Source of the DNA: Candidatus Poribacteria bacterium | GTDB taxonomy: Bacteria > Poribacteria > WGA-4E > WGA-3G | Length of the DNA stretch: 55,320 nucleotides | Assembly: GCA_022827225.1 (NCBI GenBank) | Contig: JAJDTJ010000083.1 | Span: 1-55,320, forward strand | Reading direction: 5' to 3' | In this document: piece after piece, positions 17,531-26,550 of the stretch | Position numbering within the stretch: position 1 is the stretch's first letter | Layout of the letters: the number at the start of each line of letters is the position of its first letter | Translations under genes and position numbers: made by a program | The notes under the pieces: model-generated | What the model saw: only the letters and a program-made list of their open reading frames with translations | The model's database searches: none | Told to the model about the DNA's origin: nothing

Positions 17531-17760
17531 GCACACCGGCATAACATTTTGATTGACAATTTTTGCTAAATTTGTCATCATTAATAGCCATTGAAATATT
17601 TGGAACGTTTTCAGCCAAACAGGATCAAAGGAGGCGATTTGTAGCACAAACTTTCAGTTTGTGGCATTCTGAAACCGTAGTATATCGTTAATGTTCACAT
17701 CACTATTGCGCTGCAGTCAGTAATTTTTTTACTGACAAATCCCTGAATAAGGAGCCGAAA
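17531..17760. other. Intergenic region upstream of the first LamG gene
   Basis: The region holds an imperfect inverted repeat around 17550-17578 (TTGACAATTTT...AAATTTGTCA) and repeat C1 at 17645-17663. AAGGAG just before 17761 is the ribosome binding site of the LamG gene. No clear -35/-10 pair was seen. Confidence 0.4.
17645..17663. repeat. Repeat family C hairpin, copy 1
   Basis: CACAAACT-TTC-AGTTTGTG forms a perfect eight-pair stem preceded by TGTAG. Related hairpins at 26492-26510 and 30296-30316 keep the stem while changing its bases, so the structure rather than the sequence appears to be conserved. Confidence 0.75.
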
Positions 17761-18510
17761 ATGCGAACCTTAGTTTATTCACTTCTAATCTTAACAATAT
17801 GTATCGGAAGCGCATACGCCGAACTTCCGAAAGATATTGTGTTCCTCGCTACGTTTGACGACGGAAACGGAGACACGCTCACTGACCTCTCAGGCAACGG
17901 AAACGATGGGATGGTTGATGGAAAAGCGTCTTGGATTGATGGCGAATTTGACAAGGCATTCGAGTTTGATGGTGGAACGTTTATCACAATCGAAAACGCC
18001 GGACCTTTGAAAGAACTCTCACACCCAATGAGCGTAGGGGCGTGGGTTAACCCTGATGGCATTACCGGTTGGCAGAATATTGTAGAGATGGACGGCGGGG
18101 CAGGTTGGAAATTCGGATTCCACGGCTCAAAGAAACTCGTCTGGACGACATATCACGTCAAAGACTTTATCGGTCAAACGACAATCGCTGAAGGTGAATG
18201 GAGCCACGTCGCCGCAACATGGGACGGCAAAGAGGCAATTATCTATGTCAACGGTGAAGAAGACGACGGCGGTCCAATCGCCGGAGGCGGGGTCATCGAC
18301 GTTTCAGGAGAACCCAGCCTAGATATCGGATACCGACGCACTTCTGGATCATCTCATTTCGTCGGCGGTATGGATGAACTCTGGGTTTCTAACGAGGTGA
18401 AGTCTCAAGCGGAAATTCAGGAGTTTATGAATTCCGGCTTCAACGCAATCCTCGCTGTAGACCCAGCAGATAAACTCGCCGTAACATGGGGAAATCTCAA
18501 AACCGATTGA
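17761..18510 (+). CDS. Secreted LamG-domain (concanavalin-like) protein
   Basis: The product is 249 aa. Signal peptide 1-20 (cleavage after AYA), then one LamG/pentraxin-type lectin fold: FATFDDGNGDTLTDLSGNGNDG at the start, WSHVAATWDGKEAIIYVNGE in the middle, and FVGGMDELWVSN as the closing strand. LamG_3 domains of this kind bind carbohydrates or act as modules in surface proteins. After the fold comes a ~20-residue tail ending DKLAVTWGNLKTD, which is shared in pattern with the other LamG proteins here. AAGGAG precedes the ATG. The gene is transcribed away from the Kelch gene's 3' end. Confidence 0.9.
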   Translation: MRTLVYSLLILTICIGSAYAELPKDIVFLATFDDGNGDTLTDLSGNGNDGMVDGKASWIDGEFDKAFEFDGGTFITIENAGPLKELSHPMSVGAWVNPDGITGWQNIVEMDGGAGWKFGFHGSKKLVWTTYHVKDFIGQTTIAEGEWSHVAATWDGKEAIIYVNGEEDDGGPIAGGGVIDVSGEPSLDIGYRRTSGSSHFVGGMDELWVSNEVKSQAEIQEFMNSGFNAILAVDPADKLAVTWGNLKTD

Positions 18511-18596
18511 CGCATGTCGCCAATCCGACCCTAAAACCGAGGCATGCGCGCTAAAGCGCGCATGCCAATTTTGACATGCTCTTTTGTAAGAGTGTA

Positions 18597-18720
18597 GGAG
18601 CGAGTGTTTTTGCTTGGGGTATTTGATAGGGGTTTTTGATAGGGGTATTTGCTTGGGTGTTTCTGCGTGTTTCTGCGGATTTCTGCGGATTTCTGCGGAT
18701 TTCTTCACGCTAGCGATTCT
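18597..18720 (+). repeat. Repeat family B, copy 2 (expanded)
   Basis: It starts GAGCGAGTGTTTTTGCTTGGG and ends TTCACGCTAGCGAT, like copy 1, but the inside is expanded by local tandem duplications: GGGGTATTTGATAGG-type units and three TTTCTGCGGA units at 18665-18703. It lies between convergent genes. Confidence 0.8.
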
Positions 18721-18773
18721 TATATCGTGGTTTTTCTGTAGAAGCACCCTCGGCTCACGATTTCTATACTATA

Positions 18774-20927
18774 TCACTGTCCCCACGGCCTCACCTGCTT
18801 GATTGAAAGCCTACCGTCGCTCGTAATCTTGAACTCAATTTCCATAGCGCGGTTTTTCGCCTGTCCAACATGACCATAGCGTTGATTGAACTTGTAGTGG
18901 ATTAACCCGAGATAACTACTGAGTTGACGCAGGTGGGCATCCGACAAGATCCGACCACCACCCATCGTCCGATTAGACATCGACACCACCCGATAATTGT
19001 TGCTATCCGACCAATCTAACAAAATTTCTTCTGGAATAGATCGCTCTTCAGGATTCGTCACGAGATCCTCACCGACTTGCGTGTTGAGGTAGTAATTGCC
19101 GATCGTCTGATAGACGACATCATCGGTGACAGCAACGCCATTCGCTAATTCATCTGTAAAATTAGGATGAACAAGCACGCCCATAGCTGTAGTGAGGTGG
19201 TCAATACGGTAGAAATCGCGTGCTTCAAAAGCCCGGTAATTCCAGAGACTTGCGAATACCTGTCTAATAGACTTTGATAAGTGCCCTTCGTCTGGATGGT
19301 GTGTGTAGGAGTCATATAAACCCGCACCGCTGAAACTGGGTAAGTCCTCGTTATTCGTGCTGGAACGGCATCGGAGGGATGTACCTACCGGGAATGCGTT
19401 ATGCAGCTTCGCAATCGCATCGAGCATCCACGCCGGCATTTCACCTTTCTCAATTTCATCCCTAAACTTTTTCAGTTCAGCTGCACGTATATCGTAGGCA
19501 CTCTGGAACGCTGGATCATCGAGTAACGCCTCAACCTTCGTGTAGAACCCGTTGTGCTTCATAAACGCATCATAAAAGTGGAACGGAATGCCGAACCCAT
19601 CCGGCACCGTTTCTTCAGGGAACCCGAACGTCCGCAGCGTTGCGACATTCGCTGTCTTTACACCGAAACAGGACGCATCCGAAAACCCAATATCGTTAAG
19701 CCGTAGAATCTTCGTAACAGAGAGGTCTCGCTTAGGTTTCTGTGTTTTTGATGGACGCAGATCTGCAAAATGCGTCTCCACCTCTTTAAGGGTCGCTTCT
19801 CTAATTTCAAAACCGTCAGCGTTGACGGCATAGTAGACATATTTCCCGATAAGCGGCGCAATTGACGCGTTCTCCCACGCTTTAGTGATGAAAGCGTTCG
19901 GAACTTTGTCCTGAATCGCACGGAGGTTAACGTGCGAAAGCGGGGTCTGCCGAACACCGGTAATCACCCCTGCGACCCGCGGCATCTCGTTCGGTAAAGT
20001 CTTACAGATAACGATGTCGCGTGGCGTTGGACGCTCATCCAACGCCAACACACGTAGCAGACCGAACGATGCTGCCTGATTCAGCGGAAGGTAACCGATA
20101 TTCGCATAAAGGTCGTCCTCAAAATAGACAGGGAATTCCGCTGCGTCATAGAATGCCTTTTCTCGATTATAAATACCGATCGCGCCCCACAACGGGCAAT
20201 AACCGAGTCTATCTTTCAGTATCGGCATCTTCGATACAAGCAAGTCGTGCGCAAGTTTGATCTCTTCAAACGAAAAAGCGTCGTTCGGATTAAACTCAAA
20301 AGTATAAACACCCGGTTCACCATTCGGGGACGTGAAAAGCGGACGATAACTCAGCACACCGCGCATCTGCCCTTGCCCGCGTCCCAAACCGGCAGCGTTC
20401 ATGAAACTACCGTGAGAACGGTGCGTCTCCGTGTTCATGAAGTAAAGTTGTGGGGTCTCTGTATGCGTATTTTCAATCTGAAATTTTACAAACTCGATGC
20501 CAGTAAGTTGCGTATCAATACGGACTTCTCTGCCTTGATAGGATAGTTTCTCGAAGGTCTCGCGGTCAGGGATTGTGGCTGTGCCGTCTCTGAAGGCAAC
20601 CTGTTCCGGGTTCAACCTCGGTCCTGAAGGTCCCCTCGAACCGCGGCCGCCTCTACCGAATCCACCCCTACCACGAGAACGTTCCCGCTCCCCACTCCGC
20701 ATTTGACGGATTTCGCTTGTGCTGAACTTGTTCCCTCTCTCCGCTTCAAGCCGCGTCACTCTAAACATGAGACGCTGTTCGTCGGCACTGAGTTCACCAT
20801 TCAAGTCGAAATCAAATCGTCTCTCGTCTACTGTAAGTTTGCTCTGTGTCCAGGTGTTTAGCACGACTATCGTCGAAAACGCCAACACGCAAGCCAAAAG
20901 TGCTATGATAAAGTATTTCCGTTCCAT
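18774..20927 (-). CDS. Membrane-anchored PEP/pyruvate-binding (PEP-synthase-like) protein
   Basis: The product is 717 aa from ATG 20927, preceded by GGGGAG. Residues ~5-25 form a single hydrophobic anchor or signal. An EF-hand-like loop DFDLNGELSADE (about 39-50) and an Arg/Gly-rich linker (about 84-99) follow. A swivelling phosphohistidine-like segment TPLSHVNLRA has its His near 332, and the PPDK-type ATP-grasp segment is at about 519-540 (RCRSSTNNEDLPSFSGAGLY). The end LSIKQVRPWGQ matches the usual E-x-R-P/Q-x-R-P closing strand. PEP synthase and PPDK interconvert pyruvate and PEP using ATP in the cytoplasm with the His domain after the ATP-grasp. Here the order is reversed and there is an N-terminal export or anchor sequence, so the substrate and compartment are unclear. 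Confidence 0.8.
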   Translation of the reverse strand: MERKYFIIALLACVLAFSTIVVLNTWTQSKLTVDERRFDFDLNGELSADEQRLMFRVTRLEAERGNKFSTSEIRQMRSGERERSRGRGGFGRGGRGSRGPSGPRLNPEQVAFRDGTATIPDRETFEKLSYQGREVRIDTQLTGIEFVKFQIENTHTETPQLYFMNTETHRSHGSFMNAAGLGRGQGQMRGVLSYRPLFTSPNGEPGVYTFEFNPNDAFSFEEIKLAHDLLVSKMPILKDRLGYCPLWGAIGIYNREKAFYDAAEFPVYFEDDLYANIGYLPLNQAASFGLLRVLALDERPTPRDIVICKTLPNEMPRVAGVITGVRQTPLSHVNLRAIQDKVPNAFITKAWENASIAPLIGKYVYYAVNADGFEIREATLKEVETHFADLRPSKTQKPKRDLSVTKILRLNDIGFSDASCFGVKTANVATLRTFGFPEETVPDGFGIPFHFYDAFMKHNGFYTKVEALLDDPAFQSAYDIRAAELKKFRDEIEKGEMPAWMLDAIAKLHNAFPVGTSLRCRSSTNNEDLPSFSGAGLYDSYTHHPDEGHLSKSIRQVFASLWNYRAFEARDFYRIDHLTTAMGVLVHPNFTDELANGVAVTDDVVYQTIGNYYLNTQVGEDLVTNPEERSIPEEILLDWSDSNNYRVVSMSNRTMGGGRILSDAHLRQLSSYLGLIHYKFNQRYGHVGQAKNRAMEIEFKITSDGRLSIKQVRPWGQ

Positions 20928-21033
20928 GGTTCTCCCCACTCACTAACGGTTAGAAGTTTTTGGTTCATCTGCCTCTGTTAGATTAGGCAAATAAGAGCTG
21001 GATTTGTTCAAAAAATAGCGTCCCTTTCGTAGG

Positions 21034-21801
21034 TTACCGTCCTACTTTCAATTTCGCCCAAACCGTAGCCAACTTCGCTTGAGGAGAAACCGCTGCAAAA
21101 CCGAGCGCAATAGATAATCCACTGTCTGCAATCGCTTTCACATCATCATCTGAGAGGGCAACATTAAAAAATGCGATCTCATCAATGAGACCCGTGTACG
21201 CCTCCTGCTTGTCGTCTCTTGAACCGATATACTTAGCTCCTGTTTTAAATGGACCTGCAGCAGCATTAGATGCTTCTAACTCACCATCAACATAGACCTT
21301 CACTGTCTTACCGTCATAAGTACCTGCAATCTGATGCCATTTATCATCGTTCAACAGGGTTTTAGACCACGTATTATGCGGAATCGGTTGAGCACACTGT
21401 CCAGCGAAATTTAGTTTGTGGTCCCTTAATGTCAAGATAACGTCGCCGCAGGGACCTACGATGATGTCAGACCACGCAGGGGCTGCAGGCGTTTTAATCA
21501 AAGCGACGATCGACACTTTATCCTCGTAATCAGAAAAATCACCAACGGCAACATGAGCTCCATCCTCAAACTTTAGTGCCTCGCCGAATTTACCAGCGAC
21601 CCACTGGGCACCAATAATCTCTCCGTCATTGCCATTTTTGGACGAATCCATTGCCGTACCCCCTTTACCTTCATCAAAAAACCATATCCCTAAAACTGAT
21701 TCCGAATCGAGCTTGGCAGAACTTAGATCCGCGCTCAAAAGACTGAGGCAGATCAAGGTCCCATATAACCAAATTGCTTTTGCTGATTGGACGCCTCTCA
21801 T
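21034..21801 (-). CDS. Secreted LamG-domain protein
   Basis: The product is 255 aa. ATG follows GGAGGT with six-base spacing. A signal peptide (about 1-29) is followed by one LamG fold: GIWFFDEGKGGTAMDSSKNGNDG, WHQIAGTYDGKTVKVYVDGE and YTGLIDEIAFFNVALSDDD. The C-terminal tail AKLATVWAKLKVGR matches the tail pattern of the other exported proteins here. The gene lies just downstream of the glycoside-hydrolase-like gene (32-base gap) in the same direction and may be co-expressed with it. Confidence 0.9.
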   Translation of the reverse strand: MRGVQSAKAIWLYGTLICLSLLSADLSSAKLDSESVLGIWFFDEGKGGTAMDSSKNGNDGEIIGAQWVAGKFGEALKFEDGAHVAVGDFSDYEDKVSIVALIKTPAAPAWSDIIVGPCGDVILTLRDHKLNFAGQCAQPIPHNTWSKTLLNDDKWHQIAGTYDGKTVKVYVDGELEASNAAAGPFKTGAKYIGSRDDKQEAYTGLIDEIAFFNVALSDDDVKAIADSGLSIALGFAAVSPQAKLATVWAKLKVGR

Positions 21802-21833
21802 TTTTTACCTCCAGTTGGAAAGTTAAATCGGAC

Positions 21834-23885
21834 TTATGTTTCAGATTCAATAACGAGGTAACTAACGCTCTTCGGTGCCATCTTAATCGGAATTTCAACG
21901 TTATAATTCCGGTCGATTTCATAACGTTTCAGTTCTCCTTCGCCTTCGCGAATCTTAGCAACGTTAGACAAACCAGTATAATAGAGCGGTAACTTCAAAG
22001 TCATCTCTTGCACCGTCCGCGTAGGATTATAGAGCATCGCGAGTCCGCAGGGACTGATCTGCGCGTTGGCGTGGAGCATACAATCAATGGAACGACCATC
22101 TGGACGGCGCACATGAATCAGGTCAGAATTCAGTATCAGGTGATACCTCTTGTAGAAGTCAACCCATCTCTTAACGACGGTTTTCGTCTCTTCAGCATCG
22201 AAAAGCCGAGGACCCCGATAGCATGCCATCACACCGCTCCCAAAATTTTGCGCGAGATGTGATTCATAATCCTCAAGGTGATCGCACAGCGGTTCAAATG
22301 TCGCAGCTGCACCACCCCCGTGGTATTCTACTAACGGAACGAACATCCAACCCATACTCGGGGTCTTCTGATAGGTTGCATCGTAGATGTTCTGCCGAGA
22401 GATTAAGATTTGCCGATCGCGCGGTAAACTGAAATTCGTTTCGCGATACCCCATACCGCATTTGTTGGAACCGTTGAGATAATATTGATCCGGCGAATTG
22501 ATATAGATACCCCGTTTTCGGCATTCGTGGTAAAAACCGACGCACGCTTCCCACTGGCGCAACTGTGAATCCGCCAAGCCCCTATGGTATGCATGCGTCG
22601 TTGAGGCACAGACATCACCATGATAAGGACCATCAGTTTCTATGATATCCATTCCAGTAGCATCCATGAAATTCAACACTCGCTCAAAATAGCCATCTGC
22701 CCATTTGCTCGCCAGACAAGCACTCTGTCCAAACCGACTTCCGGGTTCTCCTGTCTCCGGATCAACACAGTTGAAATCGGCACCGACACCCCGCGACGCA
22801 CACATCAACGTATAACCACCGAGTTGAACGCCTTTACGATGTGCATAATCCGCTAATCCTTTCATAGTGGCGATGTATTCCCTGTCTTCGCTCTCAATAT
22901 TGAAACCGCTCCCAAAGGTCATAATCACCATCTCAAATCCAACTTCGGCACACTGATCAATCGCCAAACGGACAGCATCAGGGTCGGCACTCCGAACGTG
23001 CATCAGAATCGGGTTCTCTGTAACCTGTGGCGCGACCGTGCGGTACATCTTGCGCCGCGCAAGTCCCTGTCGCTCACGATCATCACTGTCATGCAGAATC
23101 TCGAAAGTCCGAAAACTTTTGAAAGTCTCTCCCGGTTGCAGAAGCACCCCCGGACCGAGTGGATAGTGGCTCGTCATCAACAACGGCATCTGATAGCGAT
23201 AATCGACTTGTGTTAGATAATCCGCATCTGGCCCCCACTGTGTCGTCTCCATCCGACTGAAGGCATAATCGCTCTCGACATGTAGCAGATGCTTCTCTTG
23301 CTCGTTGACCGCAAGGATTTCACAGCTTAAGGCATCCAATTGAATCTGTTTTTGGCTCTCATTGTGAACAGTAACCCACTTGGACAGCACTGGAATGCCT
23401 CGGTATAGTTCATAATGCACGCAAACCTGAAGGGAGCCAAGGGATGGCGGCGGCGAGAACACAACCGTCAGTGTTACACCCTCTGGTGGATAGACTGATG
23501 GTGTAGCAGAACGCCTTTTTACCCACGGGTAGCACGCTTCAGGTTCACCGACTCGATATTCGCGAAATTGAAATGCGTTCTCGTCATTGGTCAAGTCTGC
23601 AATCCAATCCGAATCGAGATAGGCGTAGTCAGGCTGCCCTTTCAAGCCACCCACCTCAAATTCGTCTCCGTTAATCGTAAGGATCGCCTCTGGTTTGATG
23701 CCACGCAGAAGACTGCTACCGGTAATTTGGTTGGTATAATCAACCGTTGCGAAATTAGGTGAAGTGACGAATGTCCGTCGGATGAGTCCGTTGCTGAGAA
23801 TCAATCGGTTGTCCCTTTCTTCTACTGAAGCAGGTTGGTGAAAGGGTTGAACTAGCCAATCGTTGTGTTGTGAGATGTGTTGCAT
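21834..23885 (-). CDS. Putative glycoside hydrolase (alpha-galactosidase-like, clan GH-D-like)
   Basis: The product is 683 aa and has no signal peptide, so it is probably cytoplasmic. The N-terminal ~270 residues look like a beta-sandwich (many alternating strands, e.g. VCVHYELYRGIPVLSKWVTV) as in GH36/GH31-type enzymes. Residues ~290-560 look like a TIM barrel: MVIMTFGSGFN, DYAHRKGVQLGGYT, and MDIIETDGPYHGD, where the Asp after an I-E-T strand would be in the position of a catalytic acid. A C-terminal beta domain closes the protein. The specific family and catalytic residues are not certain. The start follows AAGGA. Confidence 0.6.
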   Translation of the reverse strand: MQHISQHNDWLVQPFHQPASVEERDNRLILSNGLIRRTFVTSPNFATVDYTNQITGSSLLRGIKPEAILTINGDEFEVGGLKGQPDYAYLDSDWIADLTNDENAFQFREYRVGEPEACYPWVKRRSATPSVYPPEGVTLTVVFSPPPSLGSLQVCVHYELYRGIPVLSKWVTVHNESQKQIQLDALSCEILAVNEQEKHLLHVESDYAFSRMETTQWGPDADYLTQVDYRYQMPLLMTSHYPLGPGVLLQPGETFKSFRTFEILHDSDDRERQGLARRKMYRTVAPQVTENPILMHVRSADPDAVRLAIDQCAEVGFEMVIMTFGSGFNIESEDREYIATMKGLADYAHRKGVQLGGYTLMCASRGVGADFNCVDPETGEPGSRFGQSACLASKWADGYFERVLNFMDATGMDIIETDGPYHGDVCASTTHAYHRGLADSQLRQWEACVGFYHECRKRGIYINSPDQYYLNGSNKCGMGYRETNFSLPRDRQILISRQNIYDATYQKTPSMGWMFVPLVEYHGGGAAATFEPLCDHLEDYESHLAQNFGSGVMACYRGPRLFDAEETKTVVKRWVDFYKRYHLILNSDLIHVRRPDGRSIDCMLHANAQISPCGLAMLYNPTRTVQEMTLKLPLYYTGLSNVAKIREGEGELKRYEIDRNYNVEIPIKMAPKSVSYLVIESET

Positions 23886-23997
23886 CTTAAATCCTTATTT
23901 TATTTCGACCCGAAGTTCAGAGCGAAACCCGCCCGCTATGTTTTTATACCGTTAGTATAACGCTTAAAGAAAATAAGGCAAGAACAATTTGACAATG

Positions 23998-24170
23998 CAG
24001 TACGCAGTTGTCAGTTATCAGTTATCAGAGGACTGGTTATCAGTACTCAGTACTTAGTTAAGAGATACTCTGTGGTAGTTATAGATGATTCTACTGCCAC
24101 AACACACCTCTTTAACTGATAACTGAAAGGTTTTCGTAGAAAACCGTACTGATAACTAACAACTATTAAC
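23998..24170 (+). repeat. Repeat family A, copy 1
   Basis: The ends consist of CAGTTGTCAGTTATCAG and CTGATAACTAACAACT type inverted motifs. Near the right end there is a hairpin GGTTTTC-GTA-GAAAACC (24129-24145). The interior is not conserved. The right end runs directly into a promoter (24174-24202) whose -35 side resembles that next to copy 2 at 45854-46016. Confidence 0.8.
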
Positions 24171-24173
24171 CAA

Positions 24174-24202
24174 TTGAACGTTACACCTATCTATGATATA
24201 AT
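24174..24202 (+). promoter_or_regulatory. Sigma-70-like promoter for the LamG/GHL15 pair
   Basis: TTGAAC (24174-24179) and TATAAT (24197-24202) are 17 bases apart. The -35 box lies in AACTATTAA...TTGAACGTTACAC, a sequence closely matching the end of repeat A2 at 46003-46030. The promoter seems to travel with, or be created by, the repeat. Confidence 0.75.
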
Positions 24203-24291
24203 AGCAATAACGAAAGATAAGAAACTCAAAAACCATACCTCTGTGTACTGGGTATTGACAACTGAGTAGAAATAAAAAGGAGAGATTTACC

Positions 24292-25074
24292 ATGAGAAAC
24301 GCTATATCCACAATGTTTTACATAGCTCTGACTGTTTTGTTAACAACCGGAATCGGATTACATAGTTTCGCACAAGATGAACATACCGTCCTTCTTTACA
24401 CATTCGAGACAGGTAACGGGAACACTGTCAAAGACCGCTCTGACTACGGAAACGACGGCAAACTCATGGGACCGAAATGGGATAATGGCAACGCCGGCGG
24501 TGGACTCGCCTTCGGTGGAAACGGCCCCAGAGATTTTGTCGAAATACCCGACAGCGATAGCTTAGACTTGACTGAAGGGCTTACCGTGGAAATGTGGCTC
24601 TACCTGGAGGCGTGGTCAACTGCCGGTGGCACAGGTGCCACGAAAGAGACCACCTATAAAGTGGGACCCCGGAGCGACAAAAAAGTCTTACTCCGAATGA
24701 CCACAGATGCCCACGCATGGGGTGCCGCAGTCGTTGCCGGTAAAACAGATATGCCCTTGAGAAAGTGGACGCATATCGCTGGCACTTACGACGGAAAATC
24801 CGGGGAAGGCAAGATTTATATCGACGGGGCATTAGACGGCGAAGGCAAAATCGGCGGTAATATTACCCCAAATGACGACGTTTTATGGCTCGGACGCGGG
24901 GCAGGACCGTTCTTAGAGGGACGGATGGACGAAGTCCGAATCTCCAACATCGCACGCTCCGAAGCAGAGATCAAGGAACTGATGAACAAAGGCATTGAAG
25001 GCGTGTTAGCAGTCCAACCACAGGGTAAGTTGACAACAACCTGGGGAAAACTGAAGACAGACTTTGCACGATAG
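24292..25074 (+). CDS. Secreted LamG-domain protein
   Basis: The product is 260 aa. AAAGGAG precedes the ATG. Signal peptide 1-28 (cleavage near SFA-QDE), then one LamG fold: LLYTFETGNGNTVKDRSDYGNDG, WTHIAGTYDGKSGEGKIYIDG, and FLEGRMDEVRISN. The C-terminal tail KLTTTWGKLKTDFAR is the clearest example of the tail shared by four exported proteins in this window. The next gene begins 17 bases after the stop codon on the same strand, so the lectin-like protein and the glycosidase-like protein are probably co-expressed and may act on the same polysaccharide. Confidence 0.9.
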   Translation: MRNAISTMFYIALTVLLTTGIGLHSFAQDEHTVLLYTFETGNGNTVKDRSDYGNDGKLMGPKWDNGNAGGGLAFGGNGPRDFVEIPDSDSLDLTEGLTVEMWLYLEAWSTAGGTGATKETTYKVGPRSDKKVLLRMTTDAHAWGAAVVAGKTDMPLRKWTHIAGTYDGKSGEGKIYIDGALDGEGKIGGNITPNDDVLWLGRGAGPFLEGRMDEVRISNIARSEAEIKELMNKGIEGVLAVQPQGKLTTTWGKLKTDFAR

Positions 25075-25090
25075 AGAGGGATTCTGCACA

Positions 25091-26458
25091 ATGCCGAAAG
25101 CAATTACGATGCAATCCGTGCTGCTCCTCCTCATTTTCGGGGGTATATATGCAAGTATAGCCGACACACAGCGGGATTACCCCTCTATCTTTCAGGCATG
25201 GAACGGCATCGAAAACAGACCCGACTTGGATGAACTTCATCGACTCGCACAACACGATCTCGCTTTCGCACATCCATATACGTTGCTCAGAGTCGTTTGG
25301 AATATATCAGAAGCGCGACCCTATTCAGGATTAGCAACAGTATTGAATCCAAGTCAACTTGATGCAGCACGCCAAAGAAAACAGGAACTGCTGTCCTTAA
25401 ACCCTAACCTTTTACTGCTTGTCGAAATCCGATACCGAGACGCGAGATATGTGTCGCGCCAAAACGAAGCGAACGTCGAAAATTGGTGGGAGGTCGGGTA
25501 TTTCCCGCCAGATTCTCCGTATTGGCTCAGAGATAAAAACGGGAAGCCAGTCATCGGATGGGGTGAAGATACCAATGGCGACGGAAAGATTGACGAAGAC
25601 GATGACGTTCTCGGCTACCTCATAGATTTCACGAACCCAGAGATGCAGAACTTGATGGTCAAACAAGCCGTCGCACTCGACACGTCCGGTCTCTTTGATG
25701 GGATCCTGCTCGATTGGTGGAACGAGGATTACGCCACTAGTCCAGTCGTCGTTGATGACTGGTCAGACACTATTCTCACACGCGAGGCTGAATTAGAGGC
25801 AAGGCTGGCGATCCTACGCAAAATTCGAGAACAGGTGGCGGACGACTTCTTAATCCTCGTCAATGCGAATATGCGACAGATTCCAAAATCGGCACCGGAC
25901 ATCAACGGCCTCTTCATGGAGTGCTATAAATCGGAACACGACAAGGGGTATAACCTTGACCAGATTCTACAGATGGAAAAGACGCTCCTCTGGGCTGAAC
26001 AACATCTGCGAGAACCACGCATCAACTGTTTAGAAGGTTGGCGCGTTGTGACGGATTATATGGCAGACTTAAACACACGCGTCGCAGAGCGGAACAGTAC
26101 AGAAAATCTACGATGGATGCGCATGATCACGACACTGAGTCTAACGCACTCAGACGGTTATGTCCTGTTTGGCGACGACAACGCCATACCTGTTCCCGAC
26201 CATCTCCACAACTGGTACGACTTCTGGGATGCTGATCTCGGACAGCCAACACAAGACAAAGCCATTCAGTACCAAGACATAACCGGCCTTTTTATCCGAG
26301 CGTTTGAGAACGGTTGGGCAATCTATAATCGTAGCGATGCTGCGAGAACGATTACTTTTGATGAACCTGTCATAGCCGTTAGCACCGGTAAACGTTATTC
26401 GCGCCATGAGATTCCGGATTTCGACGGGGAGATATTCCTGAAGACCGATAAAGATTGA
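25091..26458 (+). CDS. Putative glycoside hydrolase, GHL15-like TIM barrel, exported
   Basis: The product is 455 aa from ATG 25091; an in-frame TTG at 25064 overlaps the upstream gene and is less likely. A signal peptide (about 1-25) is followed by a barrel with the features of hypothetical glycosyl hydrolase family 15-like proteins: an FAHPYTLLRVVW strand, a conserved LIDFTNPEMQNLMVKQA, and GLFDGILLDWWNED, whose acidic residues are candidate catalytic groups. Residues around 165-177 (DTNGDGKIDEDDD) form a perfect EF-hand/dockerin-type calcium loop inside the barrel. The family's substrate is not established. It follows a LamG gene in an apparent two-gene operon. Confidence 0.65.
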   Translation: MPKAITMQSVLLLLIFGGIYASIADTQRDYPSIFQAWNGIENRPDLDELHRLAQHDLAFAHPYTLLRVVWNISEARPYSGLATVLNPSQLDAARQRKQELLSLNPNLLLLVEIRYRDARYVSRQNEANVENWWEVGYFPPDSPYWLRDKNGKPVIGWGEDTNGDGKIDEDDDVLGYLIDFTNPEMQNLMVKQAVALDTSGLFDGILLDWWNEDYATSPVVVDDWSDTILTREAELEARLAILRKIREQVADDFLILVNANMRQIPKSAPDINGLFMECYKSEHDKGYNLDQILQMEKTLLWAEQHLREPRINCLEGWRVVTDYMADLNTRVAERNSTENLRWMRMITTLSLTHSDGYVLFGDDNAIPVPDHLHNWYDFWDADLGQPTQDKAIQYQDITGLFIRAFENGWAIYNRSDAARTITFDEPVIAVSTGKRYSRHEIPDFDGEIFLKTDKD

Positions 26459-26491
26459 AGAAAATCGGTGCTTGACAGACGAGGATTGTAG

Positions 26492-26510
26492 CGTAAACTG
26501 TTAGTTTGCG
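26492..26510. repeat. Repeat family C hairpin, copy 2 (possible bidirectional terminator)
   Basis: CGTAAACT-GTT-AGTTTGCG forms an eight-pair stem with one G-U pair. It lies between two convergent genes (stops at 26458 and 26551), the position expected for a shared transcript end, though there is no T tract. Confidence 0.65.
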
Positions 26511-26550
26511 ATACGCAAATGCACCTCTTAACTGAGTACCGAAAACCATG

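Noticed and set aside
18597..18720. Possible CRISPR array (repeated TTTCTGCGGA units)
   Set aside because: Units are 10-15 bases with no unique spacers. It is an expanded copy of repeat family B.
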